In this document: in pieces, positions 23,602 through 32,454 of the stretch | Numbering within the stretch: position 1 is the first letter of the stretch | Layout of the letters: every line of letters starts with the position of its first letter | NCBI RefSeq assembly: GCF_001445655.1 | Contig: NZ_LNBE01000003.1 | Location: 1,284,530-1,348,529, forward strand | DNA: 64,000 nt | Origin: Streptomyces roseifaciens | GTDB lineage: Bacteria > Actinomycetota > Actinomycetes > Streptomycetales > Streptomycetaceae | Direction of reading: 5' to 3' | The notes under the pieces: generated by a model | What the model was told of the DNA's origin: nothing | The model's input: only the letters and a program-made list of their open reading frames with translations | Databases searched by the model: none | Program-made: the position numbers and the translations under genes

Positions 23602-24719
23602 CCCACAGCCTGCAACTGATGCTGCTCACGGGGAAGTACGTGCCCACACCGGCGCCCCCTTCCCTCATCGACGCCCTGCGCTCCGTGCAGATCACGGCCG
23701 CGACCGAGGGGGCCAGCGGCTTCCAGCTGACGTTCGCGCTCGGCAAGCGGTCGGCCGTGACGCGGGAGATGCTCCCGCTGGGGATGCTGGACCCGGAGAC
23801 CCGCATCATCGTGATGGCCGTCGTCGGCGGCATGCCGCACGTCCTGATGGACGGGCTGATCACACGTCAGGACCAGGCGTGCGGGTCGTCTCCGGGGAGC
23901 TCCACGCTCACGGTGACGGGCCAGGACATCTCCATCGTCATGGACCAGAAGGCGAAGCTGACCTCCTACCCGGCCCAGGCGTCCGCGCTGCAGGTCATGA
24001 CGGTGTGCGCGGCCTATGCGCGGTACGGCATCCTGCCGTTGGCCATTCCTCCCCTGTTCGACAATCTCCCGAACCCGCTCAAGACGCCGCCGGTCCAGTG
24101 CGACACCGACCTGGTGTACCTCAAGTCCCTCGCGACGAGCGTCGGCTACGTCTTCTACATCGATTCCGGCCCCCTCCCGGGGGCCAACATCGCCTACTGG
24201 GGGCCGGAGGTGCGGGTGGGCGTGCCGCAGCCCGCGCTCACCGTGGACTCGGACGCCGCGACCAACGTCGAATCGCTGAGCTTCGGCTACGACGGCACCG
24301 GGCGCACCGCCTATACGATCGGCGTCACGGAGCCCCTCAGCAAGCAGGTGATCCCGGTTCCGGTCCCCGACGCCAGCCCCCTCCGGCCGCCCCTCGCCGT
24401 ACGCCCGGCACCGGCGTTCAAGGAGGAGCCGCTGCTCGGCCTGACGAACCGTTCGCTCCCGGAGATCCTGTTGGTGGGTCTCGGCAAGAGCGCCCGGTCC
24501 AGCGACGTCGTCACCGGCCAGGGCCGGCTGGACGTCCTGCGCTACGGGCACGTCCTGAGCGCCCGGCGCCTGGTGGGCGTCCGCGGCGCGGGCCTGGCCT
24601 ACGACGGCCTGTGGTACGTGCGCAGCGTCACGCACGAGATCAAGCGCGGCGAGTACAAGCAGAGCTTCAGCCTCGCCCGCGAGGGCCTCGTCTCGAACAC
24701 ACCGGTGGTGATCCCATGA
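23598..24719 (+). CDS. baseplate hub protein (gpD/gp27-like)
   Basis: A 373-residue protein of the phage late-control D/VgrG N-terminal type. SLIDALRSVQITAATEGASGFQLTFALGKRS and MPHVLMDGLITRQDQACGSSPGSSTLTVTGQDISIVMDQKAK form the first hub barrel. LKSLATSVGYVFYIDSG gives the second, and the late GLAYDGLWYVRSVTHEIKRGEYKQSFSLAREG is typical. It should form the trimeric hub on which the spike sits. The next gene, the spike, overlaps it by ATGA. Confidence 0.85.
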   Translation: MTHSLQLMLLTGKYVPTPAPPSLIDALRSVQITAATEGASGFQLTFALGKRSAVTREMLPLGMLDPETRIIVMAVVGGMPHVLMDGLITRQDQACGSSPGSSTLTVTGQDISIVMDQKAKLTSYPAQASALQVMTVCAAYARYGILPLAIPPLFDNLPNPLKTPPVQCDTDLVYLKSLATSVGYVFYIDSGPLPGANIAYWGPEVRVGVPQPALTVDSDAATNVESLSFGYDGTGRTAYTIGVTEPLSKQVIPVPVPDASPLRPPLAVRPAPAFKEEPLLGLTNRSLPEILLVGLGKSARSSDVVTGQGRLDVLRYGHVLSARRLVGVRGAGLAYDGLWYVRSVTHEIKRGEYKQSFSLAREGLVSNTPVVIP

Positions 24720-25249
24720 CAGCCTCGACCACGAAGCGGTTCCACGGCCTGCACCAGGGCGTGGTCGTCTCCAACGTGGATCCGCTCCAGGAAGGCCGGC
24801 TGCTGGTGCGCGTCCCCGAGGTGCTCGGCAACACGCCCGGCATCTGGGCCTCGCCGCTCTCGCCCGTGGCGGGCGTCGCCAGCGGCATGTACGTCGTACC
24901 GCTGGTCAACTCGGGCGTGTGGGTGCAGTTCCTGGAGGGCGACCCCCACCGGGCGGTGTGGGTGGGGTTCTGGCGCGGTGGCGCGGGGGACGTGCCCCCG
25001 GCGGCCCGCACCACCCCGCCGGGGACCCCGCAGATCGTGCTGGCGACCCCCGGGCAGAAGGCCCTGGTGATCAGCGACGCGCCGCCGCCGATGGGCGGCG
25101 TCAAACTGCAGTTCCTGGGCGAGGCCGGGCCCTACATCAAGATCACCGCACTGGGAATCGAGCTCTCCTGCGGGCCGGGGCTCGCCAGCATCAAGCTGGA
25201 GGGGCCGGTCGTGAGCATCAACGGCACCTCGCTGCAGGTCGTGGGGTGA
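24716..25249 (+). CDS. spike protein (baseplate assembly protein V, gp5-like)
   Basis: A 177-residue protein. The N-terminal OB-fold is clear: FHGLHQGVVVSNVDPLQEGRLLVRVPEVLG, WASPLSPVAGVASGMYVVPLVNSGVWVQFLEGDPHRAVWVGFW. The C-terminus (KLQFLGEAGPYIKITALGIELSCGPGLASIKLEGP) should form the beta-helix needle. It lacks a fused lysozyme domain, as usual for non-phage systems. It is the tip-proximal trimer that pierces the target. Confidence 0.9.
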   Translation: MTASTTKRFHGLHQGVVVSNVDPLQEGRLLVRVPEVLGNTPGIWASPLSPVAGVASGMYVVPLVNSGVWVQFLEGDPHRAVWVGFWRGGAGDVPPAARTTPPGTPQIVLATPGQKALVISDAPPPMGGVKLQFLGEAGPYIKITALGIELSCGPGLASIKLEGPVVSINGTSLQVVG

Positions 25250-25258
25250 GGGCGGGTC

Positions 25259-25597
25259 ATGCCCGGACTGGTCCTGCACGCCGGAGCCGTGATGATGTGC
25301 GCCCACCCGCCGGGCGTCGTGACCCTGCCGGCGCCCACCCAGCAGAAGGTGCTGGTCAGCCTGCAGCCGGTCGCCACCGTCTCGGACGTCCTCGTGGTCG
25401 CGGGCTGCTCCCTGACCAGCACACCTCCTTTCTGCGCCACAGTGCGCTGGTTCCAGTTCTCCGCCCGCGTACTCGCCGGCGGCCGGCCCGTCCTCGTACA
25501 GCCGACCCCGCCCCCCGGTCCGGGGCCCGGCACCGGGGTGCCGGCCCCCGGACCGCCGATGGTCCAGGCCATGCAGATCAAGGTGAGAGCGAGCTGA
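25259..25597 (+). CDS. PAAR-like spike-tip protein
   Basis: A 112-residue protein starting MPGLVLHAGAVMMCAHPPGVV, with CSLTSTPPFCATVRW in the middle. The His/Cys residues could bind the metal at the cone tip as in PAAR proteins. The tail is Pro/Gly rich. Its place between spike and gp25 fits a tip. It could serve as an anchor for cargo. The assignment rests on position and the Cys/His pattern. Confidence 0.7.
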   Translation: MPGLVLHAGAVMMCAHPPGVVTLPAPTQQKVLVSLQPVATVSDVLVVAGCSLTSTPPFCATVRWFQFSARVLAGGRPVLVQPTPPPGPGPGTGVPAPGPPMVQAMQIKVRAS

Positions 25598-25604
25598 GCG
25601 GACC

Positions 25605-25967
25605 GTGGACATCGACTTCCCCTACCGCATCGACGAGCGCGGCCGCACCGCGGAGACCGGCCACGCCGACCACGTCCGCGACATGGTCGAGATCGTGCTC
25701 TTCACCACCCCCGGGGAGCGCGTCAACCGCCCCGACTTCGGCTGCGGGCTGCTCGACCTGGTCTTCGCTCCCAACGGCCCCGAGCTCGCGGCCACCGTGG
25801 AGCTGACCGCCCAGGCCGCACTGCAGCGCTGGCTCGGCGACCTCCTCTCCGTCGAGTCCCTCGTCGTCACCGCCGAGGAATCGGCCCTCACGGTCTCGCT
25901 GAGCTACCGGCTCGCCGCGACGGGGCAGCGCCACAGCGTCGTCGTCGACGGGGGGACCGCGGCATGA
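25605..25967 (+). CDS. gp25-like baseplate wedge protein
   Basis: A 120-residue gp25-like protein. DHVRDMVEIVLFTTPGERVNRPDFGCGLLDLVFAPNGPELAATVE contains the family's typical PGERxxRPxFGxGL stretch. It starts at GTG 25605 and overlaps the next gene by ATGA. gp25 forms the sheath initiator in the inner baseplate. Confidence 0.92.
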   Translation: MDIDFPYRIDERGRTAETGHADHVRDMVEIVLFTTPGERVNRPDFGCGLLDLVFAPNGPELAATVELTAQAALQRWLGDLLSVESLVVTAEESALTVSLSYRLAATGQRHSVVVDGGTAA

Positions 25968-28900
25968 ACCCTCCGGGCCTGCCGGTCTGCGACGACGAGC
26001 GGCGCCGCGCCTCCGTGCGCCGGGCCGGGCTGGCCGGCATCGACTCGGTGGCCGTCGACGCGGACCAGCGCGGCCTCACCGTCACGCTGTTCGGCACCGT
26101 GCCCCCCGGCATCGACCGGCACAGCTTCCGCATCGAAGGCGGCCGGCGGGTCACCGGCATCCGGGTCGTCGGCGCCACGGTCCACGGCTGCGCCGACGGG
26201 GATCCCGCCACCGACGTGCACCTCGCCCTCGACCGGCGCGGCGACGCCTCCACGTACCGCCTGCTCGCCCTCGGTCACGCCTTCGACTCCCGTTACGCCG
26301 CGTACGAGTTCGGCTTCCGGCAGCACTGCCCCACCGGCCTGGACTGCCGGCCCGCCGACGCCCCGCCCCCGCCCCCGGCCCGCCCGGCTCCGGCCATCGA
26401 CTACCTGACCAAGGACTACGCGGGCTTCCGGCGCCTGCTCCTGGACCGGCTCGCCCTGACCATGCCGGACTGGCACGAGCGGCACGTGCCGGACCTCGGC
26501 ATCACCCTGGTGGAGATCCTCGCCCACGTAGGGGACCGGCTCAGCTACCAGCAGGACGCCGTCGCCGCCGAGGCGTACCTGGACACCGCCCGGCTGCGGA
26601 CCTCCGTCCGCCGGCACGCCCGCCTGGTCGACTACCCCATGCACGACGGCTGCGCCGCCCGGACCTTCGTCTGCGTGGAGACCGACACGGACCTGAACGA
26701 CGCCGACCCCGGGGAGTTCGCCTTCGCCGTCGTGCCCCCCGGGCGGCTCCCGGACGCAGGGCCGGTGATCGCCGGTGACGTCCTGCGGGCCCAGGGGCAG
26801 GTCTGCTTCCGGCCCCTGGAGGACCGCAGGATCCGGCTACGCGCGGCCCATAGCCGTATCGAGCTGTGGGCCTGGGGAAACGAGCAGTGCCACCTGCCCG
26901 TGGGCGCCACCGAAGCCACCTTGCGGGACGGCGAGTTGAAGAAGGAGCGCGCCCACAGGGTCCTGGATCTCAGCCCCGGTGACATCCTGATCCTGGAGGA
27001 GGAGCGCGGCCCGGCCACCGGCGCCTGCGCCGACGCCGACCCCGCCCACCGGCAGGCCGTCCGCCTCACCCGCGTCACGCCGCGCATCGACGCCGTCGAG
27101 CAGGTTCCCGTCGTCGACGTCGCCTGGGATCCCGAGGACGCCCTGACGTTCCCCCTGCACCTGACTGCTCGCGGCAGAACCGCCCCCCTGGCCGTGGCCC
27201 GCGGCAATGCCGTCCTCGTCGAACACGGCCTGGACAACACCTGGGGAACGGTCGCGATGGGGGCAACGGGCTCCGCCGCTCCGGTGTTCACCGCGCCCGG
27301 CCACTGGGCGGGCGGGAAACCCTTCGCCCCGGTCCTGCCCGACACCGGCATCACCTGGTCCGCCCCCTTCCCCGATCCGGCCCACGTCGCCGCCGCGCAG
27401 GCGCGGCAGCTCACGCTCCTGCCGGAACGCGCGCGCGACAGGATCCGCAATCTGCTGGACGCCGAGAACGCGGCGGGGAAGGACACCGGGGGCAAGTACG
27501 GCGGCAAGGCCGGGAGCGATGCAGGGGCCGAAACCCGGAGCCCTGGCGGGAGCGATGCAGGGGCCGAACCCCGGAGCCATGGCGGGGACGACGCGGGCGC
27601 CGACCCCGAAAGGCATGGCGGAGGTGACGCGGGGGCCGGCTCCGGGGACTACGGCGGGGATGAGGCCGGGAACGGCTCCGGCAGCTACGGGGGAGGCCGG
27701 CGGGGTGACTCCGCGTCCGGCGACAACGCCGCTGCCGACGACGACGAGCGCGCACTGAGGATCCTCTTCGGGGAGCGGACCCTGCGGGCGGTCGGCTTCC
27801 ACGAGGACCGCCGGCGTGCCCTCGCCACCCTCCTCTCCCGCTTCGCGCACCTCCTGGACGCCGAACTCCGGCGCCTGGACACGCTGGTCCAGCAGGCCCG
27901 CTCCGGATACATCCTGCCCAAGGAGGACGTCGACGGGGAGCTCGCCCAGAGCTGGGGGCCGGACGCCCGGCACGTCCTTCCCGACTCCCCGCTCCTCCAC
28001 GGGCCGGCCGCCCGCGCCCTGCGGACCGATCCGCGCGCCGCGCTGCCCCGGCTGCTCCTCCAGCCGGTGGCTCCCGCGGGAGGGGACGGACCCGGGCACG
28101 GCAAGAAGCAGAGGCCCGCGGAGGGCCGTACGCAGCAGGCCGTCCGCGGGCAGGCCGCGGGCTCCGCCCCCTGGACGCCCAGCCGTGACCTGCTGAGCTG
28201 CGGCCCCCGCACCCGGCACGTCGTGGCCGAGACCGACGACGAGGGCGTCGTCACCCTGCGGTTCGGCGACGGGCGGGCGGGCTGCCTGCCCGTCCCCGGC
28301 ACGAAGCTGCGGGCCGAGTACAGCGTCGGCAACGGCCGCGTGGGGAACGCCGGCCCCGGGGCGATCAACCGGGTCGCCTTCCGCACCCTCCGTCCCGGCG
28401 GCATCACCCGCGTCCGCAACCCCCTGCCCGCCACCGGCGGAACCGACCCCGAACCCGTGACCGACGTACGCCGCGCAGCGCCCCGCGAACCCTTCCGCAG
28501 GCTCCTGCGCGCCATCACCGCCGACGACTACGCCGCACTGGCCCAGCAGCAGCCCGGCATCCAGCGCGCGGCCGCGGCCCTGCGCTGGAACGGCAGCTGG
28601 TACGAGGCCGACGTCGCCCTGGACGCCCAGGGGACCGCGGACGTGCCCCGGGAGCTGCTCGACGGCGTCCGGCTGGCCCTGCACCGTTACCGCCGCATCG
28701 GCCACGACGTCGTCACCGGCCAGGCCGTCCAGGTGCCCCTCGACGTCGCCCTGACGGTGTGGGTGGACCCCCACCACATCGCCGGACACGTCAAGCAGGC
28801 CCTGCTGAGCGCGCTGCGCCCCGGCCTCCTGCCCGGCGGCGGACGGGGCTTCTTCGACCCCGACGCCCTGTCGTTCGGCACCCCGGTGCCCGCCAGCCGG

Positions 28901-29098
28901 CTCATCGCGGCGACGGTCGCCGTCCCCGGCGTGCGGCATGCGGAAGTGACCCGCCTGCGCCGGCTGCACGGCACCGGCCCCGCCGTCCCGGACGACGGGG
29001 TGCTGCGGATGCGGCCCCTGGAGATCGCCCGGCTCGACGACGACAGCGCCCGGCCGGAGAACGGCCTGCTGGACCTCACCCTCGAAGGAGGACGATGA
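25964..29098 (+). CDS. large baseplate assembly protein (gp6/J-like), first paralogue
   Basis: A 1044-residue protein. The core has IDYLTKDYAGFRRLLLDRLALTMPDWHERHVPDLGITLVEILAHVGDRLSYQQDAVAAEAYLDTA near residue 145, as in putative baseplate assembly proteins. The C-terminal part has TLRFGDGRAGCLP, FRRLLRAITADDYAALAQQQPGIQRA and YRRIGHDV, as in J-like wedge proteins. Residues 517-576 are five tandem 12-residue repeats of the pattern GSDAGAExRSHG, a disordered linker. It should form the wedge ring with gp25 and the second paralogue. A 4-bp overlap links it to the next gene. Confidence 0.85.
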   Translation: MNPPGLPVCDDERRRASVRRAGLAGIDSVAVDADQRGLTVTLFGTVPPGIDRHSFRIEGGRRVTGIRVVGATVHGCADGDPATDVHLALDRRGDASTYRLLALGHAFDSRYAAYEFGFRQHCPTGLDCRPADAPPPPPARPAPAIDYLTKDYAGFRRLLLDRLALTMPDWHERHVPDLGITLVEILAHVGDRLSYQQDAVAAEAYLDTARLRTSVRRHARLVDYPMHDGCAARTFVCVETDTDLNDADPGEFAFAVVPPGRLPDAGPVIAGDVLRAQGQVCFRPLEDRRIRLRAAHSRIELWAWGNEQCHLPVGATEATLRDGELKKERAHRVLDLSPGDILILEEERGPATGACADADPAHRQAVRLTRVTPRIDAVEQVPVVDVAWDPEDALTFPLHLTARGRTAPLAVARGNAVLVEHGLDNTWGTVAMGATGSAAPVFTAPGHWAGGKPFAPVLPDTGITWSAPFPDPAHVAAAQARQLTLLPERARDRIRNLLDAENAAGKDTGGKYGGKAGSDAGAETRSPGGSDAGAEPRSHGGDDAGADPERHGGGDAGAGSGDYGGDEAGNGSGSYGGGRRGDSASGDNAAADDDERALRILFGERTLRAVGFHEDRRRALATLLSRFAHLLDAELRRLDTLVQQARSGYILPKEDVDGELAQSWGPDARHVLPDSPLLHGPAARALRTDPRAALPRLLLQPVAPAGGDGPGHGKKQRPAEGRTQQAVRGQAAGSAPWTPSRDLLSCGPRTRHVVAETDDEGVVTLRFGDGRAGCLPVPGTKLRAEYSVGNGRVGNAGPGAINRVAFRTLRPGGITRVRNPLPATGGTDPEPVTDVRRAAPREPFRRLLRAITADDYAALAQQQPGIQRAAAALRWNGSWYEADVALDAQGTADVPRELLDGVRLALHRYRRIGHDVVTGQAVQVPLDVALTVWVDPHHIAGHVKQALLSALRPGLLPGGGRGFFDPDALSFGTPVPASRLIAATVAVPGVRHAEVTRLRRLHGTGPAVPDDGVLRMRPLEIARLDDDSARPENGLLDLTLEGGR
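27512..27691 (+). repeat. five 36-bp coding repeats in the baseplate gene
   Basis: Five in-frame units of 36 bp (12 residues: GSDAGAETRSPG, GSDAGAEPRSHG, GDDAGADPERHG, GGDAGAGSGDYG, GDEAGNGSGSYG). The first two are almost identical in DNA (beginning 27512 and 27548) and the later ones decay. The unit size and gradient suggest slippage expansion. Copy number could vary between strains. Confidence 0.85.
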
Positions 29099-32000
29099 GC
29101 AGCCCGATCTGCCGCTGCGGCTGCCGCACCGCCACCGGCCCGGCCGGTCCGGCGCGCATCCGGAACCGGCCCGGACTGCCCGAGCTGTCCTGCCGCGCCG
29201 GCACCCACGGACAGTTCCTGGACGCCATGCTCGCCCGGCTGCCGGCCGCGGACCGCCGGCAACTCGCCCGCCTCACCCACCGGGAGACCGACGACCCCTC
29301 CGTCGCCCTGCTGGACGCCTGGGCCGTCATCGGCGACATCCTGACCTTCTACCAGGAGCGCATCACCAACGAGGGCTACCTCGGCACGGCCACCGAGCAG
29401 GAGTCCCTGACCCGGCTCGGCAGGCTCGTCGGCCACTGCCCGCGCCCCGCCCTGGGCGCCGGCACCTTCCTCGCCTACACCCTCGACCCCGGCGGCCGCG
29501 CCACGATCCCGGCCGGGTCGCAGGTCAAGAGCACGCCCCTGCCGGGCGGTCTCCCGCAGACCTTCGAGACCTCGGAGGACCTCCACGCCCGCGCCGAATG
29601 GAACCAGCTGCCCGTCCGCCGGACCGAGCCGCCCGACCTCAGCGCCGACCGCCTGAAGACGGTGCGGGCGCTGGAGCTCTCCGGCATCCATGCGGGCCTG
29701 CGGCCCGGGGACCGGATGCTGTTCTCCTTCCCCACCCTCCAGGAGCCGGAGCCCGAAGAGCCCGCGGGCTTCGTCGTCCGCACCGTCCACGACAGCAAGG
29801 CCGACCCGGAGCACCAGCGCACCACCGTCTACTTCGCGACGGCGACGCCCGAGGACGAGTACGCCGACGCCGCCGCGGCCCTGGTCGAAGCCGTCGACGA
29901 GGCGACGGGCGGGTCCGGCAGAGAGGTGGTCGACGCGCTGCGGGAGACGGTGCTCGATCCGATCCGGGAAGCCGGCTCCGAACGGGAGTCGCGCTTCTTC
30001 GCCGAGCTCTTCGACCCGCTCAACCGGCTCGACGAACACCTCGCCATCGCCAGGAAGAAGGGCGACCGGGCGATCGTGGAGCTGCTCGAACCGGTCGCGG
30101 CCGCGGCAAGAACGCTCCGGGTCGCGGCGGCCCGGGCGACGAACTCCCCGGAACTGGAGGCCCTGATCCACCTTGGCGAGCCGCCGGCAGGGGGCAACGG
30201 CAACGGGACCGGGGACGGCGAGAAGCGGCTCGACAGCAAGGTCAGGGACGAGGCGGGCGATGAGACGGGCGACGCACACAGGGAAGAAGAGGGCGAAGAA
30301 GACGGGGACGGAGAAGACCAGGGAGCCAAAATCGGCGAGAGCGAGCGCAAGCGCCTGAACGGCCAGGTGCTGCTCGGCCTCACCCCTGTCCTCGCCGCCC
30401 TCGCACGGCCCCCTTCCCGTCCGCCCGCCGGCTCGCGCGACCTGACCACGCCCATCACCGACCTGTACGGGGCGGGCTCCGACGCCCTGACCAGGCTGCT
30501 GGCAGCCACCCGCCCGCAGCTCGCCGGACAGCTCTACCAGGCCCTGGGGACGGCGTCGGTGACCCCGGTCGAAGAACTCCGGGGGATCCAGTGGCTCCGG
30601 GTCAAGGCCACCCCCTACGGCGCGACCATCGGCAAGAAGCAGGACGAGAATGCCATCAAGGAGGACGACAGGAACCCGAAGCAACTCACCCTCGACGCCG
30701 TTTACGACGCGATCCTTCCCGGTACGTCGATCGTTCTGGAAAAGGGGGGTTCCCCTCCGCTGGTGCGCACGGTGGAGACGGTGACCCAGTGCGCCTTGCG
30801 CGCCGGTGAGAACCTGGCCTTCCCGGTCACCCGCCTCACGCTGACGGAGGAGCTCCCCGAGACGGGCTACACAGGCGAGAACCGCGAGCGCATCACCGTA
30901 TGGGCCGCCGGAGAGCCACTGGCGGCAGCCGAAGTGCCCGTCACCGGCGACATCATGGGCGATGAGATCACCCTCGACGACACCCGCGAGGGCCTCGCCC
31001 CGGGACGGTGGCTCGTCGTCTCCGGCGAACGGACCGACGTCCCCTACACCACCGGCGTGCGCGGCACGGAGCTCGTCATGCTCGGCGGAGTGCACCAGCG
31101 GACCGACATCGAGCGCCCGGGCGACCGGCTGCGCACCACGCTCGTCCTGACCACCGAACTCGCCTACAGCTACCGGCGGGAGACCGTCGTCATCCAGGGC
31201 AACGTCGTCCCCGCCACGGCGGGCGAGAGCGTGGGGGAGGTGATCGGCAGCGGCGACGCCGCACAGGCCGGGCAGACCTTCCCCCTGCGCCGCACGCCCC
31301 TGACCTGGCTGCCCGCGGCGACGCCCACCGGCGCCGGCGGCACGCTGACCGTCCGGGTCGGCGGCGTGGCCTGGCACGAGACCGACGACCTCGCCGAACT
31401 GGGCCCCGAAGACCGCGGATACCGGCTGCGCACGGGCCCGGACGGCGAGGCCGCGGTCACCTTCGGCGACGGCGTCCACGGCGCGCGGCTGCACACCGGG
31501 ACGGAGAACGTCACCGCCGCGTACCGCGTCGGCGGGGGCAGCGGCGGCAATCTGCCCACCGGCCAGGTCAACCAGGTCGTCAGCAGGCCGCTGGGCGTCA
31601 GCGCCGTCACCAACCCGCTCCCCGCGACCGGAGGCACGGACGCGGACGGGCCGGGCGACACCCGCAGCCGAGTGCCCCTGCGCCTGCGCGCCCTGGACCG
31701 GATCGTGTCACTGCGCGACCACGAGGACTTCGCCCGCGCCTACGCGGGCATCGGCAAGGCCTCCGCCCAGTACTGCCAGGACATCGGGCGCCGCGTCGTC
31801 CAGGTCACCGTCGCGACCGTCGGCGACACCCCCGTCGGGCCCACCTCGCCGCTCCTCACCTCCCTCGAAGCCGCACTGAACCGCTACGGGGACCCGGCGC
31901 TGCCGGTCGTGGTGGCCCTGCGCGAGCGGGTCCTCCTCGTCGTCTCCGCAAACGTCCGCGTCCTGCCCGACCACAGGTGGGACGACGTCGAACCCGCCGT

Positions 32001-32454
32001 GCGCCGGGCCCTGCACGACGCCCTCGGTTTCGCGCGGGCCGAACTCGCGCAACCCGTCCACCTCAGCACCGCCATCGCCGCGGCCCAGGCCGTCCCGGGC
32101 GTCGACCACGTCGACGTGGACGTCTTCGGGGGCATCCCGGACGACATCGACACGGTGGGGCTGAAGGGCCTGGCCGAACAGCTCACCCGGGCGGCGCCCT
32201 GCGTCCCGGCCCGCCGCGCCGAGTACCGGGAACTCCCCGCCCACATCTTCCAGGGCGACACCCTCACCTCCGTCGCCCTGCGCTACGGACTGAGCCTCGA
32301 CCGCCTCGTCGCCCTCAACCCCGGTGCGGTGCCCAGCGGCGATCTCGGACAAGGCGGGACCGGGCTCATCGTCGGCCGCGGCCTGCGCGCCGCCCAGCTC
32401 GTGGTCCTCGACCCCGCGGTGCCCGAAACCCTCGTCCTGCGGAGGATCCAGTGA
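29095..32454 (+). CDS. large baseplate assembly protein (gp6/J-like) with C-terminal LysM-like domain
   Basis: A 1119-residue protein related to the preceding gene's product: ALLDAWAVIGDILTFYQERITNEGYLGTATEQESLTRLGRLVG near residue 70, then AVTFGDGVHGARLHTGTENVTAAYRVGGGSGGNLPTGQVNQV, LRALDRIVSLRDHEDFARAYAGIGKASAQ and DDVEPAVRRALHDALGFARAELAQPVHLSTAIAAAQAVPGV. A charged insert rich in Gly/Glu/Asp occurs near residues 370-415. The last 75 residues, HIFQGDTLTSVALRYGLSLDRLVALNP onward, read as LysM. The opening CRCGCR cluster is unusual. It probably forms the second wedge component. Confidence 0.85.
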   Translation: MSSPICRCGCRTATGPAGPARIRNRPGLPELSCRAGTHGQFLDAMLARLPAADRRQLARLTHRETDDPSVALLDAWAVIGDILTFYQERITNEGYLGTATEQESLTRLGRLVGHCPRPALGAGTFLAYTLDPGGRATIPAGSQVKSTPLPGGLPQTFETSEDLHARAEWNQLPVRRTEPPDLSADRLKTVRALELSGIHAGLRPGDRMLFSFPTLQEPEPEEPAGFVVRTVHDSKADPEHQRTTVYFATATPEDEYADAAAALVEAVDEATGGSGREVVDALRETVLDPIREAGSERESRFFAELFDPLNRLDEHLAIARKKGDRAIVELLEPVAAAARTLRVAAARATNSPELEALIHLGEPPAGGNGNGTGDGEKRLDSKVRDEAGDETGDAHREEEGEEDGDGEDQGAKIGESERKRLNGQVLLGLTPVLAALARPPSRPPAGSRDLTTPITDLYGAGSDALTRLLAATRPQLAGQLYQALGTASVTPVEELRGIQWLRVKATPYGATIGKKQDENAIKEDDRNPKQLTLDAVYDAILPGTSIVLEKGGSPPLVRTVETVTQCALRAGENLAFPVTRLTLTEELPETGYTGENRERITVWAAGEPLAAAEVPVTGDIMGDEITLDDTREGLAPGRWLVVSGERTDVPYTTGVRGTELVMLGGVHQRTDIERPGDRLRTTLVLTTELAYSYRRETVVIQGNVVPATAGESVGEVIGSGDAAQAGQTFPLRRTPLTWLPAATPTGAGGTLTVRVGGVAWHETDDLAELGPEDRGYRLRTGPDGEAAVTFGDGVHGARLHTGTENVTAAYRVGGGSGGNLPTGQVNQVVSRPLGVSAVTNPLPATGGTDADGPGDTRSRVPLRLRALDRIVSLRDHEDFARAYAGIGKASAQYCQDIGRRVVQVTVATVGDTPVGPTSPLLTSLEAALNRYGDPALPVVVALRERVLLVVSANVRVLPDHRWDDVEPAVRRALHDALGFARAELAQPVHLSTAIAAAQAVPGVDHVDVDVFGGIPDDIDTVGLKGLAEQLTRAAPCVPARRAEYRELPAHIFQGDTLTSVALRYGLSLDRLVALNPGAVPSGDLGQGGTGLIVGRGLRAAQLVVLDPAVPETLVLRRIQ

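Noticed and set aside
27512..27691. CRISPR array
   Set aside because: The 36-bp repeats are contiguous, in frame and without spacers. They encode a protein linker.
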